Shown piece after piece: positions 13,158 through 24,162 of a stretch of DNA of 64,000 nt; position 1 is the stretch's first letter, and each line of letters begins with the position of its first letter. The notes under the pieces are model-generated. The model was not told where the DNA came from, did no database searches, and saw only the letters and a program-made list of their open reading frames with translations. A program made the position numbers and the translations under genes. Source of the stretch: an uncultured Haliea sp. (GTDB taxonomy: Bacteria; Pseudomonadota; Gammaproteobacteria; Pseudomonadales; Halieaceae). Where the stretch lies: positions 119,226-183,225 of the forward strand of contig CAJXUQ010000005.1 of the NCBI GenBank assembly GCA_913061145.1, written 5' to 3'.

Positions 13158-14876
13158 CTAGGCTTTCGCTTTGGCGTCCGACTTTTCGATCTGTCGGGTG
13201 ATGACGTACTGCTGGGCCATGGAGAGCAGGTTGTTGACCACCCAGTAGAGTACGAGGCCCGCCGGAAACCAGAGAAAGAAGAAGGTGAAGATCACGGGCA
13301 ACCACTGCATGATCTTGGCCTGCATCGGGTCTGGTGGCGGCGGGTTCAGCTTCTGCATGAACCACATGCTGGCACCCATCAGCAGCGGCAGCACAAAGTA
13401 GGGGTCCATGACCGACAGGTCTTCAATCCACAGGAAGAAAGGTGAATGGCGCAGTTCAACGCTCTCCATCAGCACCCAGTAGAGTGAGATGAACACCGGC
13501 ATCTGCACCAGCACCGGCAGGCAGCCGCCCATCGGGTTGATCTTCTCCTTGCGATACAGCTCCATCATCGCCTGGCTTTGCTTGGCCTTGTCCTCGGCGT
13601 ATTGCTCCCGGATGTCCTGCATTTTTGGCGCTACACGGCGCATATTGGCCATTGAGCGATAACTTGTGGCTGACAGCTTGAAGAAGACGGCCTTGATCAA
13701 AACGGTCAGCAGGATGATGGCGACACCCCAGTTGCCGACGAAGGCGTGGATTTTGATCAGCAGCCAGAACAGCGGCTGCGCAATCCACCACAGCCAGCCG
13801 TAATCCACGCTGAGGTCTAGGTAGGGGGAAATTTCTGCAAGCCGGTACTGGTCCTTGGGTCCCGCGTAGAAGCCGGCGCTGACACTGCCCTGCTGGCCGG
13901 GATCCACCACCAGCGCAGGGCTGGTAAAGCCCGCAATATTAAAGCCGGATGAGGTTACCCGTGTGCTGTAGGTATGGCTCTGGTCTGCTGCCGGAATCCA
14001 GGCGCTGAGGAAGTAGTGCTGAATCATGGCGATCCAGCCACCCGGAAGCTGCGCGCGGAAAGGTTCTTCCCGCATGTCCTTGAAGCTGAACTTGGTGAAG
14101 CGTTCGTCGGGCTGGGTGATGGCAGCGCCCAGAAAGGGCTGCAGGCCCATGCCGCTGGAGTCAACCGTCGAGGGCTTACTGCTGTCCCGCTTGATCTGGC
14201 CGAACAGGTTGCCCTGCCAGCGTTCACTGGTTTTGTTGTCGACGATATAGCTCACGGTCATCAGGTAGTCACCGCGGCGCAGGGTAAAGCGCTTGGTCAC
14301 GCTCAGTCCCTCCGCGTTCTGCCACAGCAGGTCGACGGTCAGTTCATCCGCGTTGGGTGCCAGCTCATAGCGTGATTGTGCGGCGCTGAAGTGAGCGCGG
14401 GATTCACTGTCGATACCATTCGGCCCAATCAGGCCACTCTGTGCGACGTAGATGCGGCGCTCGTTCTGCTCCAGCAGCACGAAGGGCTGGTTGGGCTTGT
14501 CGATATCCTCAAGGTGTTCCGGCAGTGCCAGCTCCACGATGTCGCCGCCGCGCAGGTCAATGGCAACCTGGAGCACATCGGTGTGCACGGTGATGATGTC
14601 GCCACTGTTGCTGATCACTTCCGGCGTCGATGAGGTCTGCGTGTCGGCAATGGATTCGGGTGCTTGTGGCAGGTCCTCGTTGCCCGAGTCTGCTGCGGTG
14701 GTAGCAGGTAATGCCGCGGCCGGTTCCGGCAGGCTATCCGGCTCGGCAGTGATCAGGCGGCTGGCGACGGGTTGCTCCGCCGTGGTTTTGGCGTCCTTGA
14801 AGGCGACCCACTCAGTCAGCAGCATGAATGAGAGAAGGGCGATGGCGCCGATCAGCAGAGTACGTTGGAAATCCAT
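13158..14876 (-). CDS. yidC: Membrane protein insertase YidC
   Basis: Inserts and folds inner-membrane proteins, alone or with SecYEG. The 572-aa product has an N-terminal signal-anchor helix (about residues 5-20). A Pro/Ala-rich linker and the large periplasmic beta domain of Gram-negative YidC follow. The conserved core begins near GNWGVAIILLTVLIKAVFF, with the hydrophilic-groove arginine in that region. It ends in a lysine-rich tail (EKSDAKAKA). Located between yidD and mnmE as usual. Confidence 0.96.
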   Translation of the reverse strand: MDFQRTLLIGAIALLSFMLLTEWVAFKDAKTTAEQPVASRLITAEPDSLPEPAAALPATTAADSGNEDLPQAPESIADTQTSSTPEVISNSGDIITVHTDVLQVAIDLRGGDIVELALPEHLEDIDKPNQPFVLLEQNERRIYVAQSGLIGPNGIDSESRAHFSAAQSRYELAPNADELTVDLLWQNAEGLSVTKRFTLRRGDYLMTVSYIVDNKTSERWQGNLFGQIKRDSSKPSTVDSSGMGLQPFLGAAITQPDERFTKFSFKDMREEPFRAQLPGGWIAMIQHYFLSAWIPAADQSHTYSTRVTSSGFNIAGFTSPALVVDPGQQGSVSAGFYAGPKDQYRLAEISPYLDLSVDYGWLWWIAQPLFWLLIKIHAFVGNWGVAIILLTVLIKAVFFKLSATSYRSMANMRRVAPKMQDIREQYAEDKAKQSQAMMELYRKEKINPMGGCLPVLVQMPVFISLYWVLMESVELRHSPFFLWIEDLSVMDPYFVLPLLMGASMWFMQKLNPPPPDPMQAKIMQWLPVIFTFFFLWFPAGLVLYWVVNNLLSMAQQYVITRQIEKSDAKAKA

Positions 14877-14893
14877 AGCGGGTATCAGCTTTG

Positions 14894-15121
14894 TCAGTGA
14901 GTGTGCTTGCAGGGGGGCACCGGGTCGAGCCCACCCTCATGCCAGGGATGGCATTTGCCAAGCCGGCGCAGAGTGAGGTATGAGCCTCGGATAACGCCGT
15001 GCAAATCGATGGCTTCCTGAGCGTAGTGTGAGCAGCTCGGGTAAAATCGGCAGTGATTGCCCAGAAATGGGCTGATGGCGTAGCGGTACACAGCAATCAG
15101 GGCGATAAAGAGACGGCGCAT
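14894..15121 (-). CDS. yidD: Membrane protein insertion efficiency factor YidD
   Basis: Small amphipathic inner-membrane protein that helps YidC-dependent insertion. The 75-aa form starting at 15121 ([20 protein letters not shown]) is chosen over a longer in-frame ATG at 15175 because its ATG overlaps the rnpA TGA by 1 nt (TGATG) and matches the family N-terminus. The conserved [15 protein letters not shown] and [14 protein letters not shown] motifs are present. Confidence 0.94.
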   Translation of the reverse strand: MRRLFIALIAVYRYAISPFLGNHCRFYPSCSHYAQEAIDLHGVIRGSYLTLRRLGKCHPWHEGGLDPVPPCKHTH

Positions 15122-15525
15122 CAGCGGTCTCGCGCGCCCGGGTGTGTCGCCTTGTGTCGTGACAGCTTTTGCCATTGTTCTCCCAGCGTGGCGAACAGTG
15201 AAGCGTTGTCCATATCGTCCAGGCCGCGGCGCGCCAGAAATACGATGTCCAGCGGGGCGCCGGTATCAGGCAGTTGCCTGAACGATTCCCTGACGATGCG
15301 TTTGATGCGATTGCGCTGTACCGCCTTGCGTACGTTCTTCTTGGCGATAACCAGCCCCAGCCGGCTGTGCAGACCGTCGGCAGGTCGCGCCAGCATCAGC
15401 AGATGACGGTGCGAGGCCTTTAGGGAGGCTCCATCGAAAACGGCCCGATATTGGGCCGCATTCAACAGGCGCCTGCATTTGCCGAAAGCGCCAGCACTCG
15501 GTTCGCACTCAGCGGCTGCGCTCAC
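15121..15525 (-). CDS. rnpA: Ribonuclease P protein component
   Basis: Protein cofactor of RNase P, which matures tRNA 5' ends. The 134-aa product carries the signature [17 protein letters not shown] at about residues 68-84 and the preceding [12 protein letters not shown] strand. The N-terminal about 15 residues are variable, so an internal start is possible. Follows rpmH by 15 nt and overlaps yidD. Confidence 0.95.
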   Translation of the reverse strand: MSAAAECEPSAGAFGKCRRLLNAAQYRAVFDGASLKASHRHLLMLARPADGLHSRLGLVIAKKNVRKAVQRNRIKRIVRESFRQLPDTGAPLDIVFLARRGLDDMDNASLFATLGEQWQKLSRHKATHPGARDR

Positions 15526-15540
15526 GAAGGCTCTCCCGCA

Positions 15541-15675
15541 TCAGGCAGACAGGCGCTTGCGACCCTTCGCACGACGGCGGCTGAGGACCAGACGGCCGTT
15601 CTTGGTGGCCATACGAGAGCGGAAGCCATGGGTGCGCTTGCGCTTCAGGACGCTGGGCTGAAATGTTCTTTTCAT
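15541..15675 (-). CDS. rpmH: 50S ribosomal protein L34
   Basis: Structural ribosomal protein of 44 aa: [20 protein letters not shown] at the start and [12 protein letters not shown] at the end, matching the nearly invariant L34 family. The frame is open upstream to 15774, but only the ATG at 15675 fits, with TAGGAGG upstream (minus: GGAGG region read as TACCTCCTATT on the plus complement). First gene of the rpmH-rnpA-yidD-yidC unit, divergent from dnaA across oriC. Confidence 0.97.
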   Translation of the reverse strand: MKRTFQPSVLKRKRTHGFRSRMATKNGRLVLSRRRAKGRKRLSA

Positions 15676-15785
15676 GACGCTGTTCCAAATAGGAGGTAAT
15701 AAATAGAAGGCTGATGCTTCACCCACCCTGTGAACGATACAGCACAGGGCGCGCGGTGGAGTACCGGGCCGCAAAAAGGTTGGCT

Positions 15786-15814
15786 ATTCTAGAGAAAGCC
15801 CGCGTTGAATTCAA
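15786..15814 (-). promoter_or_regulatory. Sigma70-type promoter of rpmH-rnpA
   Basis: Minus strand: -35 TTGAAT (15814-15809), a 17-nt spacer, -10 TAGAAT (15791-15786). It would give a leader of about 105 nt before the rpmH ATG. The spacing and hexamers parallel the other two promoters read in this window. Confidence 0.62.
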
Positions 15815-15929
15815 TGACAGACCTGCCCTTTATTTTTGCGCTTTGTGCCGGCAGTGGCGGTGCACTCGCTGCCCTCTATCAGCGGCGGCGGAGATGCCAG
15901 TCGTGGCGCGCCTTTCGGTAAACAGCACA

Positions 15930-16100
15930 CACCTTGCCCCTAATATATGCACAGCTTATACACAGATCCTGTGTTCACAGGAGGTGTGGCCACCAACCGC
16001 TTAAAAAACACCCAAAAAAACCCTAAGTATATGAAAAATATATAAATAATACGTTGAAAAAAAACCGGCTGAGGTGTGGATAACTTGCGGCTTCACGGGT
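15930..16100. other. Probable chromosomal replication origin oriC
   Basis: Lies in the rpmH-dnaA intergenic region (15676-16216), the known origin position in Pseudomonas. TTATACACA at 15956-15964 (plus) and TTATCCACA read on the minus strand at 16083-16075 match the DnaA box. ATATGCACA at 15945-15953 matches with one mismatch. Between them, 16000-16065 is a run of A/T-rich tracts (A6, A7, TATATAAATAAT, A8), a good unwinding-element candidate. Transcription diverges on the two sides. A weak dnaA promoter (TTGAAA at 16054) would overlap the 16075 box, suggesting autoregulation. Confidence 0.8.
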
Positions 16101-16216
16101 ATTATCAGCGCACCGGGATCGAAAAGCCCGGAAGTTTTTACAGCGCGAACTCACACTACGTGATGGGCGTAATCGTTGTTGTGAAGGTGGGATCAAGGCC
16201 TTCAAAGGGGAGAATT

Positions 16217-17701
16217 TTGCCAGACGTCATATGGCAGCAGTGTGTCAATCGTCTTCAGGACGAGTTGCCAAGCCAGCAGTTCAATACCTGGATTCGTCCG
16301 CTGCAGAGTAGCCAGAATGGGCGACAGTTGACGCTGTTTGCACCTAACCGGTTTATCAAGGACTTCGTCAGCGACAAGTTTGCGCCGCGCATACGCGAAC
16401 TGTTGCAGCAGATCGCGCCTGCCGAGGCACCGCAACTCGCACTGGAGATCGGCCAGGCCCGAGAGCTGGAGTCTGTTCAGCCGGTCCGGGAGCCTCTCGG
16501 CGTGGTGCACAACGTTGAAGAGTACAGCCCACCGGCCGTGTCGGGCTATGCCGTTAACGGCGGTGGTGCCGCGCTGCGCAGTGTCGGGGCGTCCAGAATA
16601 CAGGCGGTGGCGCCGCCGCAACAGGAGTTCGGTCTGGCGACATCAGCCCTGCGCAGCCGGTCGCCCAGTGAGGATGCACAGCAACCCAATCTTGTTGATT
16701 CCTATACCTTCGACAACTTCGTGGAGGGTAAGTCGAACCAGCTGGCCCTTGCAGCAGCCCGCCAGGTTGCCGAGAACCCCGGTGAAGCATACAACCCGCT
16801 GTTTCTCTATGGCGGCGTCGGTCTGGGTAAAACCCACCTGATGCATGCGGTCGGTAACGCCCTGAAGCAACAGAATCCAGAAGCCAAGGTGGTCTACCTG
16901 CACTCAGAGCGGTTTGTGGCCGATATGGTAAAGGCGCTGCAACTCAACGCGATCAGTGACTTCAAGCGCTATTACCGTTCGGTGGATGCACTGCTGATTG
17001 ACGACATTCAGTTTTTCGCCAAGAAAGACCGTTCGCAGGAAGAATTTTTCCACACCTTTAACGCCCTGCTTGAAGGGGGGCAGCAGATGATTCTCACCTG
17101 CGATCGCTACCCGAAGGAGATTGATGGCCTGGAAGAGCGTCTGAAATCCCGCTTTGGCTGGGGGCTGACGGTGGCGGTTGAGCCTCCTGAGCTGGAAACC
17201 CGGGTGGCCATCCTGATGAACAAGGCGGCGCAGTCGCGTATCACCCTGCCACCGGACGCCGCGTTTTTTATCGCCCAGCGCATTCGCTCCAATGTGAGAG
17301 AGCTGGAGGGTGCGCTGAAAAGAGTGATAGCGAGCGCTAACTTCACTGGAAAACCCGTCGATGTGGATCTGGTCAAAGAGAGTCTCAAGGATCTGCTCGC
17401 ACTGCAGGACAAGCAGGTCAGCCTGGACAATATCCAGCGCACCGTCGCCGAGTACTACAAGATCAAGATCGCCGACCTGATGTCGCGCCGTCGCAGTCGC
17501 TCGGTTGCGAGGCCGCGCCAGGTGGCGATGGCCCTGGCCAAGGAGTTGACGAACCACAGCCTGCCGGAAATTGGCGACAGCTTTGGCGGCAGAGACCACA
17601 CGACAGTGTTGCACGCATGCCGTAAAATAAAAGAACTTCGCGAAACCAACTCTGATATTCGGGAAGATTACAAAAACTTGCTGCGCTCACTCACAACGTA
17701 G
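16217..17701 (+). CDS. dnaA: Replication initiator DnaA, TTG start
   Basis: AAA+ ATPase that binds DnaA boxes and unwinds oriC. The frame is open from 16076, but the family N-terminus [17 protein letters not shown] follows directly on TTG 16217, which has AAGGGGAG just upstream. This start gives 494 aa. Domains: I (DnaB/helper contacts, about 1-85), a variable linker II, III with P-loop GGVGLGKTH (about residue 200) and sensor motifs, and IV with the DNA-binding signature [15 protein letters not shown] near the C-terminus. dnaN follows after 25 nt. Confidence 0.96.
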   Translation: MPDVIWQQCVNRLQDELPSQQFNTWIRPLQSSQNGRQLTLFAPNRFIKDFVSDKFAPRIRELLQQIAPAEAPQLALEIGQARELESVQPVREPLGVVHNVEEYSPPAVSGYAVNGGGAALRSVGASRIQAVAPPQQEFGLATSALRSRSPSEDAQQPNLVDSYTFDNFVEGKSNQLALAAARQVAENPGEAYNPLFLYGGVGLGKTHLMHAVGNALKQQNPEAKVVYLHSERFVADMVKALQLNAISDFKRYYRSVDALLIDDIQFFAKKDRSQEEFFHTFNALLEGGQQMILTCDRYPKEIDGLEERLKSRFGWGLTVAVEPPELETRVAILMNKAAQSRITLPPDAAFFIAQRIRSNVRELEGALKRVIASANFTGKPVDVDLVKESLKDLLALQDKQVSLDNIQRTVAEYYKIKIADLMSRRRSRSVARPRQVAMALAKELTNHSLPEIGDSFGGRDHTTVLHACRKIKELRETNSDIREDYKNLLRSLTT

Positions 17702-17726
17702 GCGCGTTCGGAAGGAACCTGGATTT

Positions 17727-18833
17727 ATGAAGTTCTCGATTTCACGGGATGCGTTGCTCAAGCCCCTTAATCTGGTTGCCGGCGTCGTCGAGCGCAGGCA
17801 GACGTTGCCCATTCTGTCCAACGTGTTACTCGTGCTGGAAGGCGATCAACTCTCATTAACCGGCACTGACCTGGAGGTTGAGTTGGTCGGGCGCGTGGCG
17901 CTACCCGCCCCGGCGTCTGCGCCCGGCGAGGTGACAGTTCCGGCGCGCAAACTGGTGGATATCTGCAAGTCGCTGCCGGAAGGCAGTGATATCCAGTTCA
18001 CCGTGGAGGACGGCAAAGTCACGGTGCGCTCCGGGCGCAGCCGTTTCACGCTTTCGACGCTGCCTGCTCGCGAGTTTCCCGCTGTTGAAGAGGGGGTGGG
18101 TACGCATCGCTTTACGGTCAAGCAGGGCCAGTTACGCCGGCTGATTGATCGCACGGCTTTTGCCATGGCACAGCAGGATGTCCGTTACTATCTGAACGGA
18201 ATGTTGCTGGAACTCAAGGCGGGTCGCCTGCGGGTGGTCGCCACCGATGGTCACCGTCTGGCCATGTGTACCCTGCCCTCGCCGTTGCCTGTCGATGAGG
18301 ACACCCAGGTGATTCTGCCGCGCAAAGGTGTACTTGAACTGTCTCGATTGCTGCTGGAAGAAGACGAGGACATCGTGGTGGTGCTGGGTAGCAACCATCT
18401 TCGCGCCACGACGGAGGGTTTTACCTTCACCTCCAAGCTGGTGGATGGCAAATTCCCCGATTACGAGCGTGTGCTGCCCCGTGCGGCTGACAAAATTGTG
18501 TTGGGCTCCCGCCTGGAGCTGCGTCAGGCCTTCACTCGCACGGCGATTCTTTCCAATGAAAAGTACCGGGGCGTGCGCCTGAAGGTGGCGACCGACGTTA
18601 TCGAAATCGTGGCAAACAACCCCGAACAGGAACAGGCTGAAGAGCAGGTGCCTGTTGATTACCAGGGCGACCCGGTCGAGATCGGTTTCAACGTCAGTTA
18701 TCTGCTGGATGTGCTGGGCGTGCTGAGCGGCGAACAGGTCAAGCTCTCTCTGTCCGACCCCAACAGCAGTGCCTTGCTGGAAGAATCGGAAGATGGTGAT
18801 TCCCTTTACGTTGTTATGCCGATGCGGTTGTAA
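17727..18833 (+). CDS. dnaN: DNA polymerase III sliding clamp (beta subunit)
   Basis: Ring-shaped processivity factor. The 368-aa product starts MKFSISRDALLKPLNLVAGV and ends YVVMPMRL, the conserved C-terminal arm that touches the clamp loader. Three repeated clamp domains of about 120 aa each fit the length. Preceded by GGAAGGAA in the dnaA-dnaN gap. Standard dnaA-dnaN-recF-gyrB order. Confidence 0.97.
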   Translation: MKFSISRDALLKPLNLVAGVVERRQTLPILSNVLLVLEGDQLSLTGTDLEVELVGRVALPAPASAPGEVTVPARKLVDICKSLPEGSDIQFTVEDGKVTVRSGRSRFTLSTLPAREFPAVEEGVGTHRFTVKQGQLRRLIDRTAFAMAQQDVRYYLNGMLLELKAGRLRVVATDGHRLAMCTLPSPLPVDEDTQVILPRKGVLELSRLLLEEDEDIVVVLGSNHLRATTEGFTFTSKLVDGKFPDYERVLPRAADKIVLGSRLELRQAFTRTAILSNEKYRGVRLKVATDVIEIVANNPEQEQAEEQVPVDYQGDPVEIGFNVSYLLDVLGVLSGEQVKLSLSDPNSSALLEESEDGDSLYVVMPMRL

Positions 18834-18842
18834 CAGCCGTTT

Positions 18843-19952
18843 TTGTTAACTCAATTACAGATCCACCACCTCCGTAATCTGTCCCAGGTCGCGCTGCGCG
18901 AGCTGGGACAGGTAAATATTTTTTACGGCCCCAATGGCAGCGGCAAAACCAGCATCCTCGAGTCGGTGCATATGCTGGGCATGTCGCGCAGCTTTCGTGC
19001 GGGTACCCCTCGGACCCTGGTTACCCACGGTGAACAGCGCTGCACCGTATACGGCGTGACCGAGTTTGCGACGGCGGGGCAGCGGGCCTCGGTGGCCGTT
19101 CAGCGCGATCTCAGCGGCGAGCTGCAGATCAAACTGGCTGGCGAGAAGCTACGTTCCGTGGCAGAACTGGTTGCCCACCTGCCCCTGCAGGTGTTGAATG
19201 CGGCATCCTTTGATTTGCTGACCGGTAGCCCTGCGGCGCGGCGCCAGTTCCTCAACTGGGGTGTGTTCCACGTGGAACAACGTTTTTTCAGTGAATGGCA
19301 GCGCTTCCAACGCTGTGTAAAACAGCGCAACAAGCTCCTGCGGCGTGGTAAACTGGAACATTCGGAGTTATCGGTATGGACGCGGGAGCTGGCGGCTTCA
19401 GGAGAACAGATCCACCGCTACCGTCAGGCCTATTTTGAAGTGCTGGCCCCTCGGTTTCGGGCCATTATGGCGGAGCTTTCGCCGGGGCTTGAGGGGCTTG
19501 AGCTGCGTTATCGGAAGGGATGGGACAAGTCCCTGGCCTATGGCGAGGCACTGGCGTCCAGTGAGACGGCTGACAGTGAGCAGGGTTATACCCATGTTGG
19601 CCCCCAGCGTGCGGACCTTCGTGTTACGGTGTCGGGGTACTCGGCGTCGGAGACCCTTTCGCGAGGGCAGCAGAAGCTGGTGGTTTGCGGCCTGAAGTTG
19701 GCGCAGGGGCAGATAATGGCTGAGTCCCAGCCCCGCGGTTGCGTCTATTTGGTGGATGATCTGCCATCGGAGCTTGACGCTCAGCACTGCAGACAAGTCT
19801 GTGAGGCGCTGACGGCGCTGCAGGCACAGGTGTTCATCACCTGCGTCGACGCCGAAGATCTTGAAGGGATGTGGCCTGAGGGTGTGAGCCCAATGATGTT
19901 CCACGTGGAACACGGCCGCGTGGTACAGAGGTCGGCCTCGGATCCGAAGTAG
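18843..19952 (+). CDS. recF: DNA replication and repair ATPase RecF, TTG start
   Basis: SMC-like ATPase that helps load RecA at gaps. The 369-aa product has P-loop GPNGSGKTS at about residues 29-37, the signature region TLSRGQQKLVVCGLKLAQGQ, and Walker B CVYLVDDLPSELD. The only start fitting the family N-terminus (LTQLQIHHLRNL) is TTG 18843, 9 nt after the dnaN stop. The coding sequence contains two parS palindromes, encoding FHVEQ at about residue 143 and FHVEH at about residue 354. Conservation of the DNA site may constrain these residues. Confidence 0.95.
   Translation: MLTQLQIHHLRNLSQVALRELGQVNIFYGPNGSGKTSILESVHMLGMSRSFRAGTPRTLVTHGEQRCTVYGVTEFATAGQRASVAVQRDLSGELQIKLAGEKLRSVAELVAHLPLQVLNAASFDLLTGSPAARRQFLNWGVFHVEQRFFSEWQRFQRCVKQRNKLLRRGKLEHSELSVWTRELAASGEQIHRYRQAYFEVLAPRFRAIMAELSPGLEGLELRYRKGWDKSLAYGEALASSETADSEQGYTHVGPQRADLRVTVSGYSASETLSRGQQKLVVCGLKLAQGQIMAESQPRGCVYLVDDLPSELDAQHCRQVCEALTALQAQVFITCVDAEDLEGMWPEGVSPMMFHVEHGRVVQRSASDPK
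19264..19279. promoter_or_regulatory. parS site 1 (inside recF)
   Basis: TGTTCCACGTGGAACA, a perfect 16-bp palindrome equal to the Pseudomonas-type parS. It is the binding and nucleation site for ParB (6993-7889). Lies about 3.2 kb from the oriC core. Confidence 0.9.
19897..19912. promoter_or_regulatory. parS site 2 (inside recF)
   Basis: A second identical copy of TGTTCCACGTGGAACA, 633 bp from the first and near the recF 3' end. Two perfect copies of a 16-bp palindrome within 0.65 kb are not a chance event. Confidence 0.9.
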
Positions 19953-19979
19953 TAGCAGCCCGCATTGGGCCGCCCTTGA

Positions 19980-22484
<2,505 letters not shown>

Positions 22485-22492
22485 CCGGGCCC

Positions 22493-22987
22493 ATGTCCTC
22501 CCCTGCGGCTGCGACCTCCATCGAACTCTGCGGCATCGCCGTCCGTGAGCGCTCCGCTGCGCCCATGCAACGCCTGTCCGCCGCTGCGGTGACACGTCGG
22601 GCCGGCGTTGCAGGGGATGCGCGCGGCCGTCCCGGTAAACGCCAGGTCACGGTGCTCAGCCTTGAAAGCTGGAACACCGCCTGCGCGGAGCTCGGGGTGA
22701 GCTTGTGCTGGACCCAGCGTCGCGCCAATCTGCTGGTGAGCGGCGTCGAATTCGGGCCGGACTCGGTGGGGCAACAGCTGCAGCTTGGCAGCCTGACTCT
22801 GGAGATCACCCGCGAAACGGATCCCTGCCGGCGCATGGATGCCGCTTATCAGGGCCTGCAGGCGGCATTGGCGCCGGACTGGCGCGGCGGCGTCTGTTGC
22901 CGGGTGCTGAGCGATGGCGAGCTTACGGTGGGCCTGCGCGGACTGCTTGTGCCCGGGCCCCTGCAGGGCGCGCTACAGCTGACGTGA
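22493..22987 (+). CDS. MOSC-domain protein
   Basis: 164-aa protein of the MOSC (molybdenum-cofactor sulfurase C-terminal) superfamily. Visible features are an N-terminal strand pattern IELCGIAVRERSAAPM, then RRANLLVSGVEF, LQLGSLTLEIT and the conserved cysteine at residue 112 in DPCRRMDAAY, followed by GGVCCRVLSDGEL. MOSC proteins carry sulfur on that cysteine or move sulfur to molybdenum enzymes; the actual substrate here is unknown. It starts 9 nt after gyrB, and its stop overlaps the GTG of the transporter gene (GTGA), so the two are translationally coupled. Confidence 0.8.
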   Translation: MSSPAAATSIELCGIAVRERSAAPMQRLSAAAVTRRAGVAGDARGRPGKRQVTVLSLESWNTACAELGVSLCWTQRRANLLVSGVEFGPDSVGQQLQLGSLTLEITRETDPCRRMDAAYQGLQAALAPDWRGGVCCRVLSDGELTVGLRGLLVPGPLQGALQLT

Positions 22988-23772
22988 TCATACCGCCAGG
23001 GCTGGACGTCGCGACGACCCTCGGCCTGGTGGCCTGCTCTGCACTCACTTCACTGCTCACCGCAAGCCTGGGCGCCGGCGGCGGTGTACTCCTGCTGTTG
23101 CTGCTCGCGCTCTTTTTGCCGCCAGCGGTGATTATTCCCGTCCACGGCCTGATCCAGCTGGGCTCGAACGGCGGGCGCGCGGCCCTGACCTGGCGCCATA
23201 TCGACTGGCGGCTGATGCGCGCCTTTGCCCCCGGTGTCGTTCTCGGCGTTGTCGCGGGCGCCCTGCTGCTGGTCACGTTGCCCGCCGCAGTCTGGCAGCT
23301 GGCCATTGGCCTTTTCGTGCTTTACCTCTGCTGGGGGCCGCCCCTGCCACGAGCGGCTTTGGGAAGTGCAGGCCTGTTTATTGCGGCAACGCTCAGCAGT
23401 TTCGCCAGCCTGTTCGTCGGTGCGACCGGGCCGCTGGTGGCTGCCTTTATCAAGCAGACCCAGACAGACCGGTTTCGCACCGTGGCCACCTTCGCCTTCG
23501 CCATGGTGCTGCAACACGCTCCCAAGCTGCTGGTGTTCGGCGCCGCCGGGTTTGTGTTTCGCGACTGGCTCGGCTTCGCTGTCGCCATGATTGGCGCGGG
23601 GTTTGTGGGTACCTGGTGTGGTGTGCGTCTGCTGGGCACCGTCAGTGACCAACGCTTCACCCGGTTGCTCAATATCGTGCTGACGGTGCTGGCCCTGCGC
23701 CTGCTGTGGCTGGCGTCAGCTGCGCTGCTGGCACAGGGCGACGGGTTGCCGGGGTCAGTCAGTCCGCAGTAA
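22984..23772 (+). CDS. TauE/SafE-family membrane exporter (DUF81)
   Basis: 262-aa inner-membrane protein with about eight hydrophobic segments and the TauE/SafE pattern: the N-terminal glycine-rich SLGAGGGVLLLLLL, IPVHGLIQLGSNGGRA, and a second-half repeat SLFVGATGPLVAAF. The family exports sulfite, sulfoacetate or related organosulfonates, or takes up small anions. The GTG start (22984) overlaps the MOSC stop by 4 nt. The pairing suggests sulfur chemistry but does not prove it. The 3' end overlaps the convergent DUF35 gene by 14 nt. Confidence 0.82.
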   Translation: MIIPPGLDVATTLGLVACSALTSLLTASLGAGGGVLLLLLLALFLPPAVIIPVHGLIQLGSNGGRAALTWRHIDWRLMRAFAPGVVLGVVAGALLLVTLPAAVWQLAIGLFVLYLCWGPPLPRAALGSAGLFIAATLSSFASLFVGATGPLVAAFIKQTQTDRFRTVATFAFAMVLQHAPKLLVFGAAGFVFRDWLGFAVAMIGAGFVGTWCGVRLLGTVSDQRFTRLLNIVLTVLALRLLWLASAALLAQGDGLPGSVSPQ

Positions 23773-24160
23773 ACAGCAGGCGTGTATGCCCCGCTGCGTC
23801 GAGCACGTCAAAGACGGGCCGCAGGGACATGCCAATGCGCATGGCATCCGGCGCGACACCCGTGAGCGCGGTGTTCATGTTGAACCCCTCGTTGAAGGTG
23901 ACAACAGCGAGGTTCTGCGGTTCGGCGCCCGCAAACCCGGGCAGCGTGGGCACTCGGGCGATGGTGAAGGTGCACAGGGTTGCTCTGCCGGAGACCTCGG
24001 TCCATGCCAGATCCTGCGCGGCGCAGTGGGTGCAGTGCCGCCGGGGATAGAACACCCAGCCGCCGCAGGCCTGGCAGCGCGGGATCATGATGCGACGCTC
24101 GCGCAGACCTTCCCAGAATGGCCGGGTGATGTCGGTGGGTCGTGGAATCAATGCGTTCAT
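23759..24160 (-). CDS. DUF35 zinc-ribbon/OB-fold protein, partner of thiolase-like enzyme
   Basis: 133-aa protein with an N-terminal rubredoxin-like zinc ribbon (CQACGGWVFYPRRHCTHC, residues about 29-46), then an OB fold (VSGRATLCTFTIARVP, AVVTFNEG). DUF35 proteins bind acyl-CoA partners. The best understood cases form the substrate channel of Ltp2-type aldolases in steroid side-chain breakdown. It is 2 nt downstream of the thiolase-like gene, the usual arrangement for such pairs. Start and length fit the family. Confidence 0.85.
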   Translation of the reverse strand: MNALIPRPTDITRPFWEGLRERRIMIPRCQACGGWVFYPRRHCTHCAAQDLAWTEVSGRATLCTFTIARVPTLPGFAGAEPQNLAVVTFNEGFNMNTALTGVAPDAMRIGMSLRPVFDVLDAAGHTRLLFTAD

Positions 24161-24162
24161 GC

